From contig CAMJPH010000009.1 of the NCBI GenBank assembly GCA_946407715.1, positions 1-43,195 of the forward strand: a stretch of DNA of 43,195 bases. Direction: 5' to 3'. Origin of the DNA: an uncultured Bacteroidales bacterium (lineage in GTDB: Bacteria; Bacteroidota; Bacteroidia; Bacteroidales; WCHB1-69). The notes under the pieces are model-generated. The model was given only the letters and a program-made list of their open reading frames with translations, did not search any database and was not told the origin of the DNA. A program made the translations under genes and the position numbers. This document shows, piece by piece, positions 41,961 to 43,195 of this stretch. How positions within the stretch are numbered: the stretch's first letter is position 1; each line of letters opens with the position of its first letter.

Positions 41961-43070
41961 ATGTTCGAAGAAACCCGCCCCTATTACGACCATGAGATTC
42001 CCGCTGCCATTGCGCGAGTTAGCGCGAACCCTTTTTTCCCTTCCATTGTGAAATATCTGTTTCCCGAAGCGGACATTAATACATTCAAAGAGAATTTTTC
42101 CAAAATCAAAACCATTGATGAATTCCAAACCAATGTGATGCTGAAAGCCATCTGGCGCATTGTGCATAAAAGTTGTACAACGTTCACCTGGGAAGGATTT
42201 GACCGATTGGACGACCACCATCGCTACATGTTCATCGCCAATCACCGGGATATTCTGCTGGATGCTGCACTCCTGCAAATTGTCTTGAATGCAAATCATA
42301 TCCAAACATCGGAAATCACCTTTGGAAACAACCTGATGCAAGGCGACCTCGTCATTGACATAGGCAAAATGAACAAGATGTTCCGGATTGTACGGGGCGG
42401 CACCGTGCATGATTTCTACCGCAATTCCATGGAAGTGTCCTCTTACATGCGCTACGCTTTGCTGGAAAAAAGGGAATCAGTGTGGATTGCCCAACGCAAC
42501 GGACGCACCAAGGACGGGAATGACCAGACAGAAAGCGCAGTACTGAAGATGTTTTCTATCAGCAGTCCAAAACCGTTTGTGGAGAATCTCAGTGAGCTTA
42601 ACATAACACCAGCGGTCATTTCATACGAGTATGAACCCTGCGACTTCATGAAGACGCAGGAGTTATACATTTCCAAATACCAACAATACATCAAGGAACC
42701 GGGTGAGGACCTGCGAAGCATATTGCAAGGCATCACCCAATTCAAAGGCCATGTACATCTTGCGGTAACCCCCACCATCACCAAAGAGGAGCTCTACGAA
42801 TGCGACAAACAAGAAAAAAACATGAAATTTTCCAGTCTTGCCGCCATCATCGACCAGCGCATTCACAATCATTACAAAATATGGAACAACAACTACATAG
42901 CTTATGATATATTAAACAACACGCAGCGATATTCGAACCGCTACACATCTGATGAAAAGGAGACGTTTATAAGCTATATGGAAAACGGACTTAAAGGCCT
43001 CCGCGGTGAGGCCGACGAGCTTCAGAACCTGTTTCTGAAGATTTACGCCGGTCCTGTCCGGGAGCAATAA
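41961..43070 (+). CDS. PlsC-like acyltransferase with NHRDxxLD motif
   Basis: A 369-residue acyltransferase. The motif NHRDILLD is at 94-101, so the acid lies six residues after the His instead of the usual five; the NHRDI variant is recalled from other members of this subfamily. A later block AQRNGRTKDGND near 175 takes the place of the FPEGTRS motif. There is no obvious membrane anchor at the N-terminus. Its place directly after the ligase (11 bases) suggests it belongs to the polyene pathway, attaching a chain to a glycerol-type acceptor. A general phospholipid role is possible. Confidence 0.83.
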   Translation: MFEETRPYYDHEIPAAIARVSANPFFPSIVKYLFPEADINTFKENFSKIKTIDEFQTNVMLKAIWRIVHKSCTTFTWEGFDRLDDHHRYMFIANHRDILLDAALLQIVLNANHIQTSEITFGNNLMQGDLVIDIGKMNKMFRIVRGGTVHDFYRNSMEVSSYMRYALLEKRESVWIAQRNGRTKDGNDQTESAVLKMFSISSPKPFVENLSELNITPAVISYEYEPCDFMKTQELYISKYQQYIKEPGEDLRSILQGITQFKGHVHLAVTPTITKEELYECDKQEKNMKFSSLAAIIDQRIHNHYKIWNNNYIAYDILNNTQRYSNRYTSDEKETFISYMENGLKGLRGEADELQNLFLKIYAGPVREQ

Positions 43071-43075
43071 CATAA

Positions 43076-43098
43076 AAGGCGGCCAAATTGACCGCCTT
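43076..43098 (+). terminator. Possible hairpin at the end of the cluster
   Basis: A perfect 7-base stem, AAGGCGG (43076-43082) and CCGCCTT (43092-43098), begins 6 bases after the acyltransferase stop. It lacks a T run on the plus strand, so termination is uncertain. A second small stem, CTCAGG with CCTGAG, follows at about 43108-43126. The last 125 bases hold no gene start I can support. Confidence 0.45.
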
Positions 43099-43195
43099 CC
43101 GTGTCCCCTCAGGGGCAGAACCTGAGTTTATAATATTATCTGTATCAGATACTTATAAAACATCAATCGTTCAAAATCAAATTGTTGTGGGCATT

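Overview
The window looks like chromosome from a member of the Bacteroidota, most likely an anaerobic Bacteroidales. Three things point there: the gene set parA-parB-DUF5683-dapB-lepB with a DUF3276 protein and an oxidase-type YidC beside it; repeated promoter -7 boxes of the form TAnnTTTG, the Bacteroidetes housekeeping type, just upstream of starts; and a potassium-type membrane pyrophosphatase. No rRNA, tRNA, CRISPR array or insertion sequence was seen. No species can be named from sequence reading alone. No stretch longer than 300 bases lacks a gene.

Left part (1-20089, mostly minus strand) is housekeeping. It holds sbcC (cut by the left edge) and sbcD, a LolA-like periplasmic protein, a DUF2520 dehydrogenase-like protein, a TGS/uridine-kinase-like protein, hppA and an iron alcohol dehydrogenase. 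An ABC permease and two small hypotheticals follow, then a long minus-strand block read in the order yidC, DUF3276, parA, parB, DUF5683, a TlpA-like thioredoxin, a toxin-antitoxin pair, dapB, lepB. The TlpA gene and the AT-rich toxin-antitoxin pair sit inside what is usually a compact conserved block, and the toxin stop overlaps the dapB start.

Right part (20186-43070, all plus strand) is a biosynthetic cluster of about 23 kb of the aryl-polyene/flexirubin kind. A FjTAL-like aromatic ammonia-lyase should make a cinnamate-type starter, and a PaaK-like adenylating enzyme should activate it. Two acyl carrier proteins and three ketosynthase genes would build the chain, with two FabZ-like hotdog proteins dehydrating it. 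A thioesterase, an O-methyltransferase, a CrtI-like flavoprotein, three acyltransferase domains or proteins (LpxL-type, PlsC-type, and one fused to an exporter), a GT2 glycosyltransferase, an SMR-type membrane protein, a LolA-like carrier and an RND/MMPL exporter would tailor, lipid-anchor and move the product to the outer membrane. A B12-domain radical SAM gene, a small unknown gene and a secreted alpha/beta hydrolase lie between the main run and the ligase. Clear promoter boxes precede the lyase (20186), the second ketosynthase (26199) and the radical SAM gene (37954), so three transcription units are likely.

The most interesting points in the cluster are these. The two hotdog dehydratases each keep only part of the FabZ His/Glu pair in standard form, which suggests an obligate heterodimer. 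Two of the three ketosynthases carry a fused, Cys-less second ketosynthase-like domain, a natural KS/chain-length-factor fusion. An exporter-acyltransferase-methyltransferase-like triple fusion is present. No ketoreductase is visible in the window.
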